A stretch of 64,000 bases of DNA from Setoptus koraiensis (Eukaryota > Arthropoda), in contig CM106585.1 of the NCBI GenBank assembly GCA_048013815.1, forward strand, positions 13,888,001 through 13,952,000. Reading direction: 5' to 3'. The position numbers and the translations under genes were made by a program. Below are positions 63,623 to 64,000 of this stretch, in pieces. Position 1 is the stretch's first letter. Every line of letters starts with the position of its first letter. The notes below the pieces were generated by a model. That model did not search any database. It was not told where the DNA came from and saw only the letters and a program-made list of their open reading frames with translations.

Positions 63623-64000
63623 CTGTTTCCGGCGACGCGACGCGTCCAGTTGTGTTTTTAACCGATTTGGCGCCACCAAATTCAAAATTTCAAAATTTCA
63701 CAATTTTTCAATTTGCGAATCGTCGGCGCATTCGAATTAGCGAGTTTGCGAGTTTGCGAGTTGCCGGGTTGCCGGGTTGCCGAGATTGCCAATTTCGTGC
63801 GGTTGGGGCGATTCGTTGGATCGGGACGAGAGAAAAAGTTAGAGTCGTGTGATGATGATTTGCACGGCGAGCGTCAAGGTTGCGGCGCCACACAACGGGC
63901 CCCCCATTTGGCGGCCTCGGGCTGCCCGGCGCCGCAATGTGCCGGCGATGCGCCGGCAATGCTCTACCGGGTAGCCCGAAGCGAGCCAGCGAGAGCGGCC
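63623..64000. other. Probable spineless intron
   Basis: The spineless exon begins after AAACAG at 63623, and no earlier PAS-A or bHLH sequence can be read to the window's edge. A short repeat GTTTGCGAG/GTTGCCGG lies at about 63743-63785. Confidence 0.5.

Overview
The window is nuclear DNA of an animal, most likely an arthropod. The evidence is spliceosomal introns with GT-AG ends, a U6 snRNA gene with a TATA box and an insect-like PSE, a eukaryotic tRNA-Asp, and orthologues of dynamin/shibire, FEZF/earmuff, Pumilio, CCDC93, dynactin p24, PRELI, BCL7 and the Ah receptor/spineless. The spineless, earmuff and Pumilio segments match arthropod-type sequences best from memory. Long Gln, Asn, His and Thr runs, short introns and several intronless genes would suit a mite or a related chelicerate, but the species is a guess.
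Layout. 1-6.6 kb: GC-rich DNA full of triplet repeats and minisatellites, with no credible gene. 7.0-8.3 kb: a two-exon gene for a divergent protein with about four HMG-box-like segments. 9.4-9.8 kb: an orphan basic, Gln-rich ORF. 12.6-15.4 kb: intronless dynamin (+). 16.5-19.4 kb: earmuff/FEZF (-, three exons). 19.4-28.2 kb: repeat-rich, apparently non-coding. 28.2-32.1 kb: Pumilio (-, three exons). 34.7 kb: U6 snRNA. 34.9-40.5 kb: a compact housekeeping cluster of CCDC93 (+), a 109-residue membrane-anchored protein (+), DCTN3 (-), a PRELI-domain protein (+) and BCL7 (-). 41.6 kb: tRNA-Asp. 44.4-50.7 kb: one giant ORF (-) for an unrecognised single-pass membrane protein. 50.7-55.4 kb: repeat-rich non-coding DNA. 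55.5-63.6 kb: the 3' half of spineless/Ah receptor (-), whose bHLH exons lie beyond the right edge.
The genes do not form one pathway. Housekeeping genes sit in AT-richer islands with few introns. The developmental regulators (earmuff, pumilio, spineless) have long low-complexity regions and wide repeat-rich flanks that probably hold regulatory DNA. The points most worth a second look are: (i) a Thr/Ala/Asn-rich insertion of about 80 residues inside the ligand-binding PAS-B domain of spineless; (ii) an earmuff protein that seems to lack the family's sixth zinc finger; (iii) the tandem HMG-box-like gene; (iv) the 2,100-residue orphan membrane protein; and (v) the PRELI/BCL7 pair, whose stop codons are only about 25 bases apart. 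Splice junctions were found by reading the sequence and checking reading phase; none has been tested against transcripts.
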